From Solibacillus sp. FSL H8-0538 (GTDB lineage: Bacteria; Bacillota; Bacilli; Bacillales_A; Planococcaceae), in assembly GCF_038003525.1 (NCBI RefSeq), contig NZ_JBBOPI010000001.1:1479001-1543000 (forward strand): a stretch of DNA of 64,000 nt, written 5' to 3'. Shown piece by piece: positions 1 to 9,832 of the stretch. The translations under genes and the position numbers were made by a program. The notes beneath the pieces were generated by a model. The model did no database searches and was not told the DNA's origin. It saw nothing but the letters and a program-made list of their open reading frames with translations. Each line of letters opens with the position of its first letter. Position 1 is the first letter of the stretch.

Positions 1-465
1 TTATTGGCTGCAGGAGTTAAAGAGATGGGATTAACAAAATATCTGATCCAACAACTTATGTTATCTAAAGAACAACGTATTGAAGAGTTACGTGACTTTA
101 TCCCGAATGCGAAAAGCGAAGATTGGGAAATAGTTGTAGCAGGTCAACGTGTTCAAGTTATTAAAGATACTGAGGCTGGAGGTAAAGGGACACTCCAATT
201 TGGTACAGAGGTTGTTAGTGCCGCTGATGGTTCAGTTGCAGCATTACTAGGTGCATCTCCAGGTGCTTCTACTGCGGTTCACGTTATGATTCAAGTAATC
301 AATAAATGCTTCCCTGAACATGTAAAAGAGTGGGAACCGAAACTAAAAGTAATGATTCCTTCTTTTGGCATGAAACTAATGGACAACCCAGAGCTTCTGA
401 AAGAAATTCATACGTCAACAGCGCAGTCGCTTGGTCTAAGCGAAAACGAGCCAGAACATAGTTAA
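1..465 (+). CDS. mqo: Malate:quinone oxidoreductase, C-terminal part
   Basis: Membrane-associated FAD enzyme that oxidises malate to oxaloacetate and passes electrons to quinone. Only the last ~155 residues are in the window and the frame is open at base 1, so the TTG at base 4 is not the real start. Recognised from the family's C-terminal blocks: the 'GLTKYLIQQ' helix, 'LRDFIPNA', '[15 protein letters not shown]', '[10 protein letters not shown]' and the FAD-binding stretch '[11 protein letters not shown]'. A terminator follows about 100 bp downstream, so it looks like the last gene of its transcript. The identification rests on memory of the family. Confidence 0.93.
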   Translation, partial: LLAAGVKEMGLTKYLIQQLMLSKEQRIEELRDFIPNAKSEDWEIVVAGQRVQVIKDTEAGGKGTLQFGTEVVSAADGSVAALLGASPGASTAVHVMIQVINKCFPEHVKEWEPKLKVMIPSFGMKLMDNPELLKEIHTSTAQSLGLSENEPEHS

Positions 466-562
466 TTCTTTGGATTTAGAAACAAATGTATTTAATGAAA
501 ACTTTAAGCAATTTTTTATTAATTGACATCTGTTTTTATGATGAGGAGATTTGAATCGAGCC

Positions 563-610
563 CCGAATAGTGGACACTTAAAAAAAGTGGCCCTATTCGG
601 TTTTTTTTTT
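563..610 (+). terminator. Rho-independent terminator after mqo
   Basis: Stem CCGAATAG / CTATTCGG, with a further inner pairing CACTT / AAGTG, followed directly by a run of ten T. Correct orientation for mqo. Confidence 0.8.
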
Positions 611-889
611 GTTAAACGATATATCCCGTTAGACGACCAATAATGAATTATGCGCGGGGAAATCATCTTGAGTATAACTATTTTTACGCACAACAAAGGT
701 TGCAATTAGCGAATCCAAATGAGCAATCAGTTTCAGATTTTTCCATTCAGTATTAGAGCCAAAAAAGAAAATTGAGCTGGTAAACAACCTTCCTAAATTT
801 TATGGGAAGTGGATTTAAGTGAGAGCTGATTGGGAGAGGAAAAGAGAGATCTCTTTTAATGCGTTGAAAAACCACGTATAAAACTATAG

Positions 890-1290
890 GAGACCCAGGC
901 TTATTCGAAAATCGTGTAGATGCAATGTTCATCCAAAAGCGATGATTCATTCGCATCACGGGGTTCATGACACCCACCTTGAATGCCAACATCGTGTGAA
1001 GGAAATGGGCGTGCTTCAGTCGAATTCAAGAAGATGAAACAGTATCGTTACGCCCCAATGGAATCATTTTCAGGGTACCATTACCATAAAGAGAAGTTAG
1101 ATGTTTAAATCCGCTAAAAACCTATTTGAATTGAGGGCAATGGTTGATACGTATATGGTGTATTCCATTGCCACACGCAAGCAATGGAATCTAAAAAAGA
1201 TGGCTTCGGTAATATACCGAAACCATCTCATCGTAGCTTAAATTGCACAGGTACTTTTTATGAGACTGTGGGTTAAATAGGGCTCAGTTC
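890..1290 (+). pseudogene. IS3-family (IS150-like) transposase remnant
   Basis: Fragment of the integrase-core end of an IS3-family OrfB in several frames. Translating by eye gives pieces such as 'IHSHHGVHDT' (from the usual HSD-G-YT block), 'RVKEMGVLQS', 'APMESFSG', 'KNLFELRAMVDTYMVY' and 'KQWNLKKMASVIYRNHL', which match the C-terminal half of such transposases with stops and frameshifts between them. A closely similar remnant lies at 33.66-33.9 kb. The stretch 611-890 shows no gene I can support and may be more of the same decayed element. Non-functional. Confidence 0.65.
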
Positions 1291-1337
1291 AAAGAGCAGT
1301 GGGTTTATGTCTTTCTAATTGGATGTAAGACCCCTGA

Positions 1338-2603
1338 TCAACCTCTAACCTGCCCATCCCCATAAACAAAGTACTTAGTGGATGTCAGCGCAGGTAAACC
1401 CATCGGACCGCGGGCGTGGAGCTTTTGTGTCGAAATGCCAATCTCCGCACCGTATCCGAATTCAAAGCCGTCTGTGAAGCGGGTAGAGGCATTGAGGTAA
1501 ACAGCCGCCGCATCTACTGAATTTAAAAAGATAGCTGTGTTTTCTGCATCTTCCGTAATAATAGCTTCCGAGTGATTTGTACCGAATTTATTAATGTGAT
1601 GTATTGCTTCGTACACATTATCTACTACTTTTACGCTCAGTGTTAGCGATAAAAATTCCTCAGCATAATGATCTTCTGTTGCTTGTAGAGCTTGTTTTAG
1701 CACACCGCAAACGTGTTCATCGCCGTAAATTTTAATGCCAACCTCTGATAAAGCTTCAAGTAACTCTTTGCCGTATTCCACAAAGAAATCTTCCTGGATT
1801 AAAATGCTTTCTGCAGCGTTGCAAACAGAAGGGCGCTGTGTTTTTGCATTAATAATGATTTTGCGCGCCATATCTAAGTTTGCCGACTTATCAATGAAAA
1901 TATGGCAGTTCCCGGCACCTGTTTCTAGAACAGGCACGCTTGCTTCGCGTACAACTAAGTCAATTAGATTTTTCCCACCACGAGGGATTAGTACATCTAA
2001 ATAGTCGTTTAACGTAAATAATGTTTTTGCAGTTTCACGGCTAGTATCTTCAATTAATAACACAGCATCCTGTGGAAATTTCACTACTTCTAGAGCGCGG
2101 TGAATGGATGCAACAAGCGCAATATTCGAACTTTTCGCAGAAGAGCTCCCACGTAGAAGTACAGCATTGCCTGTTTTCAGTGAAAGGGTAGCAGCGTCAA
2201 TTGTAACATTAGGACGCGCCTCGTATATCATGCCGATTACACCAAGAGGCACGCGCTTTTTCATGATATGTAAGTCGTTTTCCTTCGTAATATCCTCAAG
2301 TACTTCTCCTACAGGGTCTGGTAACTCTACAAGCTGGCGAATGGCCTCACTCATTGCGCTGATGCGTTCTTCGTTCAGCATAATGCGGTCTAGTGTCGCA
2401 TCATCCAGGCCCATTTCCTTACCGGCTAACAGGTCTTTCGCGTTTTCGGCAATAATGACTTGTTTATCAACTAACAGCTGATCGGCAATACTCACAAGTG
2501 CAGCATTTTTTTCCGCTGTTGATTTAATATTCATTTCAAAGCTCGCTATTTTTGCGCGCTTTCCTTTTACAATGACTTCGTTTTCTGTGATCGTTTTAGC
2601 CAT
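1338..2603 (-). CDS. proA: Gamma-glutamyl phosphate reductase (ProA)
   Basis: Second step of proline synthesis: NADPH-dependent reduction of gamma-glutamyl phosphate to glutamate semialdehyde, in the cytoplasm. At 421 aa it has full family length. Visible signatures are '[10 protein letters not shown]', '[12 protein letters not shown]', '[10 protein letters not shown]' and the aldehyde-dehydrogenase-type cysteine region '[12 protein letters not shown]' (catalytic Cys), then '[12 protein letters not shown]' at the C-terminus. It lies 12 bp downstream of proB on the same strand with a good AGGAGG site, so the two form a proBA operon under the T-box leader upstream of proB. Confidence 0.97.
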   Translation of the reverse strand: MAKTITENEVIVKGKRAKIASFEMNIKSTAEKNAALVSIADQLLVDKQVIIAENAKDLLAGKEMGLDDATLDRIMLNEERISAMSEAIRQLVELPDPVGEVLEDITKENDLHIMKKRVPLGVIGMIYEARPNVTIDAATLSLKTGNAVLLRGSSSAKSSNIALVASIHRALEVVKFPQDAVLLIEDTSRETAKTLFTLNDYLDVLIPRGGKNLIDLVVREASVPVLETGAGNCHIFIDKSANLDMARKIIINAKTQRPSVCNAAESILIQEDFFVEYGKELLEALSEVGIKIYGDEHVCGVLKQALQATEDHYAEEFLSLTLSVKVVDNVYEAIHHINKFGTNHSEAIITEDAENTAIFLNSVDAAAVYLNASTRFTDGFEFGYGAEIGISTQKLHARGPMGLPALTSTKYFVYGDGQVRG

Positions 2604-2615
2604 CCTAATTCCTCC

Positions 2616-3701
2616 TTATACTTGTACCCAGTTGTTGCGATGAATCACTTCGATTGGGTAATTCGTCAGTTCCGCTGTCCGTTTGCCCATTGCTTTTTCA
2701 AGCTCCTCACTCGAATACAGCACTTCGCCGCGACCGATACATTTGTGGCGATCATACACTTCTACGACATCGCCTTTTACAAAGTGCCCCTCAAAGGCGT
2801 AAACACCAGCCGGCAGAAGGCTTTTCCCACCGTTTTGTAGTGCATGAACAGCACCTTCATCAATAAATAACTTACCAGAAGCTTCTGTCAGCGCTACCCA
2901 TTGCTTATTGTTTGGGACAATGTATTTTGTTGTCATTTCGAAATAGGTGCCGTCACCCTTACCCAATAAAACATCAACAAGTTTGTTGTCACCAACGCCA
3001 GTGCCGATAAAGACATTTCCGCCTGCATTCATTGCGTATTTTGCGGCAGAGAGCTTCGATTGCATGCCACCTGTCCCAACTTTTGAGCCTGAGCCGGATG
3101 CGAAGCCAAGCATTTCATCTGAAATTTCTTCAATACGGTCAATGCGGCGCGCCTCTGGATTATTTAGTGGATTGGCATCATATAACCCATTTACATCTGT
3201 TAAAATGATGAGCTGATCTGCATGAACGAGACCGCTGACAAGTGCTGAGAGCATATCGTTATCGCCAAATGTGAGCTCCGTTATGGATACGGTATCATTT
3301 TCGTTAATTATAGGTAAAATAGAACGTTCTAAAAGTTCTGAAAATGTAGCATATGCATTTTTATAGCGTTTTTTCTCACTGAAATCTGTACGTGTTAATA
3401 AAATCTGAGCAGGGGTAATATCATATTGACTGAAGCCATCGCTATAGGATTGAATTAACACACTTTGGCCAACCGCTGCCGCTGCTTGCTTGCCTTTAAT
3501 AGTTACTGGCCTAGAAGAATAACCAAGCTTACGAAAGCCTGCCGCGACTGCTCCAGAGGATACGAGCAACACTTCATGACCAGCATTTTTTAATTTCGCG
3601 ATTGCTCCAATATGATCTGAAAACTTTTCTTGATCAATTTCACCCTTTACGTTCGTTAAGGAACTACTGCCGATTTTTACAACAATGCGTTTTTTCTCCA
3701 T
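2616..3701 (-). CDS. proB: Glutamate 5-kinase (ProB) with PUA domain
   Basis: First step of proline synthesis: ATP-dependent phosphorylation of glutamate to gamma-glutamyl phosphate, normally feedback inhibited by proline. About 361 aa from the ATG at 3701. The frame is open further upstream, but this ATG follows a GGAGGGG ribosome site and begins 'MEKKRIVVKIGSSSLT', the normal N-terminus. The amino-acid kinase domain fills the first ~260 residues ('VSSGAVAAG', 'NENDTVS', 'FGDNDMLSALVS', 'GTGGMQSKLSAAK'). The last ~80 residues form the PUA domain ('GKSLLPAGV', 'CIGRGEVLYSS'). First gene of proBA. Confidence 0.96.
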   Translation of the reverse strand: MEKKRIVVKIGSSSLTNVKGEIDQEKFSDHIGAIAKLKNAGHEVLLVSSGAVAAGFRKLGYSSRPVTIKGKQAAAAVGQSVLIQSYSDGFSQYDITPAQILLTRTDFSEKKRYKNAYATFSELLERSILPIINENDTVSITELTFGDNDMLSALVSGLVHADQLIILTDVNGLYDANPLNNPEARRIDRIEEISDEMLGFASGSGSKVGTGGMQSKLSAAKYAMNAGGNVFIGTGVGDNKLVDVLLGKGDGTYFEMTTKYIVPNNKQWVALTEASGKLFIDEGAVHALQNGGKSLLPAGVYAFEGHFVKGDVVEVYDRHKCIGRGEVLYSSEELEKAMGKRTAELTNYPIEVIHRNNWVQV

Positions 3702-3797
3702 TTTTTCCCCTCCAAATAGAAAAGCTATTCGTGACCGTTCAAACTCGAGGACGAACCGCAACCTCTTGGTGGACGTGCGAATGCCTAGCCTTCAATA

Positions 3798-3841
3798 TAA
3801 AAAAAGCCCATTTCATCCTACTGAATAGGACGAAATGAGCT
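3798..3841 (-). terminator. T-box-controlled terminator of proBA
   Basis: On the minus strand, a long stem AAGCTCATTTCGTCCTA / TAGGATGAAATGGGCTT ends in a T run. It lies immediately after the T-box sequence, so it is the attenuator of the leader. Confidence 0.88.
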
Positions 3842-4046
3842 TCCGTGGTACCACCTAAATTGAATGCATGTATATTTGCATTCCACTTTCCTCATAACGC
3901 TGAGACGGCGCCTAAGTTTTGTTAGGAGCTTGTTGAAGTAGGTTGGGCGGTTTGGGTCTGTGCGATTCTTTCAGCCGGTGGAATCTGCTTTCTTATCCAG
4001 TCAAATGACGCTTAGTAGTCTTCAATGTGCTTTTCACATTTTTCTA
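3842..4046 (-). promoter_or_regulatory. T-box leader of proBA
   Basis: The minus strand carries the conserved T-box core GGTGGTACCACGG (plus-strand 3843-3855) just before the attenuator stem. A Stem I base (TTGAAG pairing with CTTCAA) closes about 90 nt further upstream and holds a smaller hairpin GATTC...GAATC. T-box leaders sense uncharged tRNA. With proBA downstream the expected ligand is tRNA-Pro, and the 3' side of Stem I does contain CCC/CCA/CCG triplets, but I could not fix the specifier codon by eye. Confidence 0.88.
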
Positions 4047-4077
4047 ATAGAATGCACGAACTTTAGATTTTTGTCAA
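4047..4077 (-). promoter_or_regulatory. Probable proBA promoter
   Basis: A perfect -35 TTGACA (minus strand, 4077-4072) is followed by a weak -10, either CATTCT at 17 bp or TTCTAT at 19 bp. It sits directly upstream of the T-box leader, where the promoter should be. Confidence 0.6.
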
Positions 4078-4147
4078 CAACCTAGTGCAAAGTTCTAGCC
4101 TTAATAAAAATTAAGAAATAAATATGAAGGCATTGCAACAGAAGTTA

Positions 4148-4174
4148 TAAAAAAGCGCCCCAAGATAGGGACGC
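4148..4174 (-). terminator. Rho-independent terminator
   Basis: Minus-strand stem AGCGTCCC / GGGGCGCT with a 6-nt loop and a T6 tail, just after the stop of the small membrane protein gene. Confidence 0.85.
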
Positions 4175-4181
4175 TACATTG

Positions 4182-4580
4182 TTAATTCATATATACTTGT
4201 TCGATATATTTTTCGCGGTCAGCATCCGTTTGCTGAACATGATTAATTAGTAGAACACCTAATTCATGCTTGGTAATTTCTTTGTCCACGACAAATTGTA
4301 AATTCACCGGCTGCACTTCTTTATCTACCTGGCATTCCCCTTTAAATTCCACGACATTTTTTCTCATCTGCGTTTTGAAGAACACCCATGAGCTTTTCTC
4401 ACAATAGTTTGACAGTGCTTCTTCAATCGAAACATTACTATTCTCAACTAAAGAAAGTTGTTGCACATAGCTTATGTAATCATTGTCCGTAATATCTTCT
4501 TGTGGCCCGTAGAAGTAATAAAAAATACCAATAATGGCAATTGGAATAATCCAAAGAATGGTACGTTTCCCTGGTTGCAT
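4182..4580 (-). CDS. Small membrane-anchored protein of unknown function
   Basis: About 132 aa from the ATG at 4580, which follows a GGGGGAA ribosome site; the frame is open 13 codons further but without a site. Residues ~6-24 form one hydrophobic segment ('ILWIIPIAIIGIFYYFYG'), followed by a soluble, mostly hydrophilic domain with two cysteines ('NYCEKSS', 'GECQVDK'). The topology suggests an extracytoplasmic domain tethered by the N-terminus. I do not recognise the family. Monocistronic, with its own terminator. Confidence 0.7.
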   Translation of the reverse strand: MQPGKRTILWIIPIAIIGIFYYFYGPQEDITDNDYISYVQQLSLVENSNVSIEEALSNYCEKSSWVFFKTQMRKNVVEFKGECQVDKEVQPVNLQFVVDKEITKHELGVLLINHVQQTDADREKYIEQVYMN

Positions 4581-4666
4581 CAAAATTCCCCCTATCCCTT
4601 TGTAAAAATAGTATAACATCGAAATGGTACTTTTTGCTAGATTAAGATAATATATTCTCGTTTAAG

Positions 4667-4705
4667 TAAAAAACTAGCACCTCCTATTTTAGGGAGACGC
4701 TAGTT
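4667..4705 (-). terminator. Rho-independent terminator
   Basis: Minus-strand stem AACTAGCGTCTCC / GGAGGTGCTAGTT followed by TTTTTT, directly after the transporter fragment. Confidence 0.85.
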
Positions 4706-4706
4706 A

Positions 4707-5039
4707 TTATTTCGGCAATGATTTTTTGCGAATCGGTTGCAAAAATAGTGTCATGACGACAATACAGATGGCGATGATAACTGCTGAGTAGAACATACCG
4801 CCGTAGCCAATTTGTGCAGCCACTTTCGTTATTTCGTTAACGCTCGACAAGATACTATCTTTAAGAGTTGGATCTTGTAAGTGACTTAACCCTGCTGTCA
4901 TTTGCTCAGGTGTCACCGAGCCACTACCGGCAATTTGGCTTGGAGTTTGCTGAAGCTCTGGAATGCCAGCTTCACTACGATCTACTTCTGCAATATTGTT
5001 TTGCAGTAAAGTGTTGAAAAAAAAGTAATCCGCGCTCAT
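4707..5039 (-). pseudogene. MFS drug-transporter fragment (C-terminal end only)
   Basis: About 110 aa ending in one transmembrane segment ('MFYSAVIIAICIVVMTLFL') and a basic tail 'QPIRKKSLPK'. The preceding stretch, with 'TPSQIAGSGSVTPEQ', resembles the last periplasmic-side loop and helix of 14-TM DHA2/EmrB-QacA exporters. The frame stays open only ten codons upstream of the ATG before a TGA and there is no ribosome site, so the first ~350 residues are missing. The natural terminator is still present. Family assignment is moderate. Confidence 0.55.
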
Positions 5040-5189
5040 ACGTTCGTATCCAGTTGAAATTAAATGATTTCATACTATACTTGATTAAAAGGCTCGTTTA
5101 TATTCATCGTTGATATTAATAAGAAAGCTAAGATTGTCCACTTACTTACAAATCTAACAGAGCCAATTAAAAAGGAGGTCGGGGAACGA

Positions 5190-7268
5190 ATGCAACGAGC
5201 ACTATTAATCGCAGAGAAGCCGTCTTTAATGCGAGACATTGAAAAGGTTTATAAAAAAATGAATTTGCCATATACGATTGACTTTGCATCGTTCGTTGGC
5301 CACGTCGTCGAACTGAAGGAGCCCCATGAATACAAGCAAGAGTGGAAAAAGTGGGATTTAAATTTATTGCCGATGATGCCGGAGCGCTATGAATTTCGTG
5401 TAAAAAAATCGGCGTTTGATGTTTATAAAAAAATTGATTCATTGCTCAAGCAAAACCGTTATGATTTTGTTATTAACGCATGTGATGCAGGGATGGAAGG
5501 GGAAAATATTTTCTATTCCTTTTATAAGCGTGCTAGGTGTAAATTGCCGGTGAAACGTTTTTGGACGTCTCAAACGACAGATCCAGCTATTTCTTCTGCA
5601 CTCACAAACTTAATCGATGAAAATGACGCAATCATTCGAAATTTACGTAATGCTGCGATGTACCGCACTATTTTTGATTGGCTAGTGGGGCTGAATTTAA
5701 CGCGTGCGGCTACAGTCAAGGGTGGCCGTACGATTAAAGTAGGGCGCGTCATGACACCAACGCTGGCGATTGTGGTAAAGCGCGAGCTAGAAATCCGCCA
5801 ATTTCTGCCGCAAGCGTATTTTCAATTGGAAATGGATTTAGGTACATTTAAAGCATTGTGGTTTCATCCAGCAACAAAGGATAATAAAATACCGACAGAG
5901 GAGCTCGCAAGGCAAATTCAGGCACGCATTTCAAAGCTAGCTACAATTCACGATATAAAAACAGAACGCAAAACAATTTTTGCGCCGAGCCTCCATTCAC
6001 TCCTTGAACTGCAAAAGGAAGCAAATAAATTTTACGGCTTAACCTCGGCGGAAACATTAAAAATTGCGCAAAGTCTATATGAGAAAAAGCTCATAACGTA
6101 CCCGCGTACCGAATCAAAGCACTTGCCAACTGAATTTGCCAAAACGATTCGCAATAATATTGGTGCAATTGCAACGCTTCCTGAATATGAGCAAGTAGCA
6201 GGGAGTATTTTAGCTCAAAATGAGCATATCCAAAAAATTACGTACTCTAAAAAATACGTCGACGATAAAAAGCTAACGGATCACCATGCCATTACGGTTA
6301 CGGATGTAAAGCTAGGAAGAAAAACATTATCACCGGGTGAGTCAAAAGTATATCATTTAATCGCGAAGCGTCTTCTTGCCATCTTTCTACCGCCTTATGT
6401 ACTCGATAAGACGGTCGCTGTGTTAAAATCAAGCGGCGAGCATTTTAAAGCAAATGGCAATATCGTCATCGATAAAGGATATACCGTGCTTTACGAAATG
6501 TTTAAGAAAAAGCAGGAAACACCGCTGCCTGCGTTGACACTTGGACAGGATATAGCCATTTACCAAACGAAAATTTTATCTAAAATGACGGAGCCACCAG
6601 CTCGCTATACAGATAGTACACTGCTAGATGCAATGTTCCACGCAGGTCGATTTGTTGAGGACAAGACACTGCAGGCTATCTTAAAGGATGCTGAAGGAAT
6701 CGGTACATCTGCCACACGTGCAGAAATTATTGAAAAGTTAATTTCTATTGGTATGATTTGTCGAGAAGGAAAATCAATTGCCGCTACGCAGTTTGGTATA
6801 GATGTCATTGATAGTTTGTCAGGTCATGATATTGTATCGCCCGTACTGACGGCTATTTGGAGTAAGAAGCTGAAGGATATCGTTGATGGTACATTAAGCT
6901 CGCGGCAGTTTTATACAGAAATGCAAACGTTTATTCAGGACACGACCGCTCGCTTAAAAGCATTAGAAATGGAAGTTGCCGAAAAGGAAGTAATCGTCGT
7001 CGGAAAATGCTTAACATGTGGTCAGCCTGTTACAGAAGGCTTCCGCGGTTATAGCTGCTCTAATAAAGAATGTAAGTTTTTCATTAGCAAAACGTTAATG
7101 AAAGGGAAGATTACAGCGACGGATGCGAAGAAGCTTCTCGCAGGTAAAGAAACCCGAGAGATTTTCTTTACATGGAAAAGTGGGAAGAGAGGTAAGGCAA
7201 AACTGAAAATGAACGGTGATAAGCTTGAATTTGTTTTTTCGGCTTCAAAAAATCATCGAAAAAAATAG
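5190..7268 (+). CDS. topB: DNA topoisomerase III
   Basis: Type IA topoisomerase that relaxes and decatenates DNA through a 5'-phosphotyrosine intermediate. 692 aa. The N-terminal TOPRIM domain has 'LLIAEKPSLMRDIE' with the acidic cluster in 'NACDAGMEGENI'; the 'GRVMTPTLAIVVKRE' block is typical of TopB. The active-site tyrosine is Tyr304 in 'LITYPRTESKHLP'. Near residues 605-630 a four-cysteine zinc motif (CLTC...CSNKEC) precedes a short basic tail. An AAGGAGG site lies ~11 nt before the ATG. It stands alone, with its own terminator. Confidence 0.96.
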   Translation: MQRALLIAEKPSLMRDIEKVYKKMNLPYTIDFASFVGHVVELKEPHEYKQEWKKWDLNLLPMMPERYEFRVKKSAFDVYKKIDSLLKQNRYDFVINACDAGMEGENIFYSFYKRARCKLPVKRFWTSQTTDPAISSALTNLIDENDAIIRNLRNAAMYRTIFDWLVGLNLTRAATVKGGRTIKVGRVMTPTLAIVVKRELEIRQFLPQAYFQLEMDLGTFKALWFHPATKDNKIPTEELARQIQARISKLATIHDIKTERKTIFAPSLHSLLELQKEANKFYGLTSAETLKIAQSLYEKKLITYPRTESKHLPTEFAKTIRNNIGAIATLPEYEQVAGSILAQNEHIQKITYSKKYVDDKKLTDHHAITVTDVKLGRKTLSPGESKVYHLIAKRLLAIFLPPYVLDKTVAVLKSSGEHFKANGNIVIDKGYTVLYEMFKKKQETPLPALTLGQDIAIYQTKILSKMTEPPARYTDSTLLDAMFHAGRFVEDKTLQAILKDAEGIGTSATRAEIIEKLISIGMICREGKSIAATQFGIDVIDSLSGHDIVSPVLTAIWSKKLKDIVDGTLSSRQFYTEMQTFIQDTTARLKALEMEVAEKEVIVVGKCLTCGQPVTEGFRGYSCSNKECKFFISKTLMKGKITATDAKKLLAGKETREIFFTWKSGKRGKAKLKMNGDKLEFVFSASKNHRKK

Positions 7269-7295
7269 GGTGGAAGTGTTTTCTTGGGAATAGGT

Positions 7296-7331
7296 GTATT
7301 CACAAAATTCTACGTTGAATACGTTTTTTTC
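7296..7331 (+). terminator. Terminator after topB
   Basis: Stem GTATTCA / TGAATAC with a 13-nt loop followed by a run of seven T. Confidence 0.6.
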
Positions 7332-7463
7332 TGTGTGATGTAGCATTTTCTTTTAATCATGCAATAACTTCACTATAACTTAACAAATTACATATAATAA
7401 AAAAACAAGTTCAATAAATACTCATATTTCGACAACATTATTATCTGAATTTGCAGAATAGTC

Positions 7464-7492
7464 TTGACGTATTCAAATAGAATTTGTACACT
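7464..7492 (+). promoter_or_regulatory. Sigma-A-type promoter of the aspartokinase gene
   Basis: -35 TTGACG and -10 TACACT separated by exactly 17 bp, about 60 bp before the start codon. I saw no lysine riboswitch in the short leader. Confidence 0.7.
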
Positions 7493-7554
7493 GTGTAAAA
7501 TCAAATGTTTTTTCTAGAAGTACAACAACAAACATAAAGTAAGGATCTGGTGAA

Positions 7555-8916
7555 ATGATAGTATGTAAATTTGGCGGAACTTCCGTCGCAAGTGCAGAAC
7601 AAATCAAAAAAGTAGCAAATATTGTGAAGTCTAATCCTGAAAGAAAGATTGTCGCTGTATCCGCTCCGGGGAAACGTTCAGGCGATGATATTAAAGTGAC
7701 GGACCTACTGATTGAATTAGCTGATGCAGCGTTAAATAATGGCAATGTAGAAGAAAAGATTCACACAGTAGTATCGCGTTACCAAGCTATTGCTGAGGGA
7801 TTAGGGCTTGACCAATTGATTTGTGACGTAATTGCACAAGACTTACGTGGGCGTGTAGCTGGGGATCAATCGAATCACGAATTATTTATCGACAATTTAA
7901 AGGCTAGTGGTGAGGACAATAATGCGAAGCTAATTGCGGCGTATTTCAACTTAGCCGGCCTTCCTGCTAAATATGTAAGCCCTAAAGATGGCTTAATCCT
8001 CAATGATTTACCTGAACGCACATATGCTCTACCGGAAGCGTATGAAAACTTGAGTAAGCTAGCAGATGAAAAGGAAATTATTATTTTCCCAGGATTCTTC
8101 GGATATACAAAAGACGGGGTTTTACGTACATTTGACAGAGGTGGTTCGGATATTACGGGCTCTATTTTAGCGTCAGCAGTTGGGGCAAAGCTTTATGAAA
8201 ACTTTACGGATGTGGACTGTGTATTTGCAGCTAATCCAAAAGTTGTCAATGACCCGGTAGAAATTAAAGAAATAACTTACCGTGAAATGCGTGAGCTTTC
8301 ATATGCCGGATTTTCGGTATTCCATGATGAAGCACTAATGCCAGTATACAAACAAGGTATTCCAGTAAATATTAAAAATACAAATAACCCATCAGCACCA
8401 GGTACACGTATCGTACCAACGCGTCCAGCAACTGGTCGACCAGTTACAGGTATTTCTGCGGACGGAGGCTTTTCAATCCTTTATGTCTCAAAATATTTAA
8501 TGAATCGCGAAGTTGGATTTGGCCGACGTTTGCTTCAAATTATTGAAGAAGAAAATATTTCTTATGAGCACACGCCATCTGGATTAGATGATATTTCAGT
8601 CATCATGCGTTCAAATCAGTTAACGCCTGAAATTGAAGAGCGAATTGTTCGTAGAGTCCGTGAAGAGCTTTATGCCGATGACGTACATTTCCGTCATGAC
8701 TTCTCGATGATCGTAATTGTCGGAGAAGGAATGCGCAATAATACGGGGCTTGCTGCTCGTGCGGCAACAGCTATTTCAGCAACAGGTGCAAACATTGAAA
8801 TGATTAATCAAGGTTCTTCTGAAGTTAGTCTAGTATTCGGTGTTCGCTCAGAGTTTGAAAATCAAATTTTAAAAGCATTATATAGCGAATTTTTCGCAGC
8901 AGTTCCATCTGCTTGA
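7555..8916 (+). CDS. yclM: Aspartate kinase (YclM/ThrD type)
   Basis: Phosphorylates aspartate, the first step to lysine, threonine, methionine and diaminopimelate. 453 aa. The N-terminus 'MIVCKFGGTSVAS' is the aspartokinase signature. The kinase domain runs to about residue 285 with 'FPGFFGYTKDGVLRTFDRGGSDITGSILA' (family block, split here for description), followed by two ACT domains ('GISADGGFSILYVSKYLM', 'MIVIVGEGMRNNTGLA', 'IEMINQGSSEVSLVFGV') that bind regulatory amino acids. Length and the spacing between kinase and ACT domains fit the single-gene aspartokinase III of Bacillus rather than the dapG or lysC types. Own promoter and terminator. Confidence 0.93.
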   Translation: MIVCKFGGTSVASAEQIKKVANIVKSNPERKIVAVSAPGKRSGDDIKVTDLLIELADAALNNGNVEEKIHTVVSRYQAIAEGLGLDQLICDVIAQDLRGRVAGDQSNHELFIDNLKASGEDNNAKLIAAYFNLAGLPAKYVSPKDGLILNDLPERTYALPEAYENLSKLADEKEIIIFPGFFGYTKDGVLRTFDRGGSDITGSILASAVGAKLYENFTDVDCVFAANPKVVNDPVEIKEITYREMRELSYAGFSVFHDEALMPVYKQGIPVNIKNTNNPSAPGTRIVPTRPATGRPVTGISADGGFSILYVSKYLMNREVGFGRRLLQIIEEENISYEHTPSGLDDISVIMRSNQLTPEIEERIVRRVREELYADDVHFRHDFSMIVIVGEGMRNNTGLAARAATAISATGANIEMINQGSSEVSLVFGVRSEFENQILKALYSEFFAAVPSA

Positions 8917-8923
8917 AAAGATC

Positions 8924-8956
8924 AGGTATCCGATTAATTTCGGGTACCTTTTTTTA
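8924..8956 (+). terminator. Terminator after aspartokinase
   Basis: Stem AGGTATCCGA / TCGGGTACCT (one U-G pair) followed by seven T. Confidence 0.85.
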
Positions 8957-9289
8957 GTGGTTAAGTAAGTATAAATTTCTTAACCACATAAGAAATGACA
9001 TCATCTCTCCCTATTTTGGCACGAGATGTGTCTATCTAATTGGAAAACGGGGAATATATTGTACAATAGGTATACTGTACAATAACGGTGAAGAAAAGGA
9101 ACGACTTTGGCAAGATAAAGAGAGTATTTCTTCTCGTTTTTGGCAATATGTATTATTATCGTGTCGATTATTTTCAAAGCTTGTTGTCACGTTGCTCGTT
9201 CGTTTCATACTTGATTTAATAAATGGGGAGCAATATTTCGTACGGTGCATTTTATATAAGTGGAACATTAATTTTTAAAGGGGTAAGTA
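8957..9289 (+). other. Intergenic stretch before the tubby-like gene
   Basis: About 330 bp without a gene I can support. One plus-strand frame stays open over the last ~200 bp (ending at the TAA at 9276-9278) but has no start codon or ribosome site; it may be decayed coding DNA. The last 15 bp hold the AAAGGGG ribosome site of the next gene. Confidence 0.4.
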
Positions 9290-9820
9290 ATGAAAACGTA
9301 TTTTTACAAGCAAGCGGGAAACATCCGGTCTACGGAGCCGCATACGATAGTAAATGAACAAGGGACAGCCATTGCGACAGTACAGCGCATTTACGATAAT
9401 GGGTTAAAAAAATTTTTGGACGGTTATTTTGATTACCGTTATTTTTTAAAGTATACGGTGCAAGCGAAAGACGAGGACAAGCAATTTGAAGTAAAGAAAG
9501 TATTTCGCCGCGGCAAAGTTTGGTTTGAGGGAAAAGATTTACAAACAAAAACCAAGTATATAATCTCGTATGAAAATTGGCGTATCGGTGTACCAGAATT
9601 ATTTATTAGTGGTAATGAACTAAAAATGAAAATTGAGAAGGTAATGGAGGGCTGGTCTGAGTTTATCGTAGACGAACAAATTATTGCGCGCTGGAAAGCA
9701 GACTATGATGAACAGTCAGATGAGTTTTTCATGACATTAGAAATTGAAGAAGTGAGCCCGCTGCAGGACGTTGGTTTTTTTGTTGGCATCGCACAGGCCG
9801 CATTATTTATTGGAGTATAG
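9290..9820 (+). CDS. Tubby C-terminal-domain-like protein (YxjI/LURP-one type)
   Basis: 176 aa, with no signal peptide. The beta-rich pattern, with 'TYFYKQAGNIRSTEPHTIVNEQG', 'YFLKYTVQAKDE', 'KFEVKKVFRRGKVWFEG'-like strands and a final hydrophobic helix ('PLQDVGFFVGIAQAALFIGV'), resembles the tubby-like/LURP-one fold annotated in many Bacillus genomes. In that fold the C-terminal helix is buried in the barrel. Biochemical role unknown. Ribosome site AAAGGGG 7 nt before the ATG. It probably shares a transcript with the next two small genes. Confidence 0.65.
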   Translation: MKTYFYKQAGNIRSTEPHTIVNEQGTAIATVQRIYDNGLKKFLDGYFDYRYFLKYTVQAKDEDKQFEVKKVFRRGKVWFEGKDLQTKTKYIISYENWRIGVPELFISGNELKMKIEKVMEGWSEFIVDEQIIARWKADYDEQSDEFFMTLEIEEVSPLQDVGFFVGIAQAALFIGV

Positions 9821-9832
9821 GGGAGACAGAAA

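Noticed and set aside
7269-7554. Lysine riboswitch before aspartokinase
   Set aside because: The transcribed leader is only ~60 nt and lacks L-box motifs.
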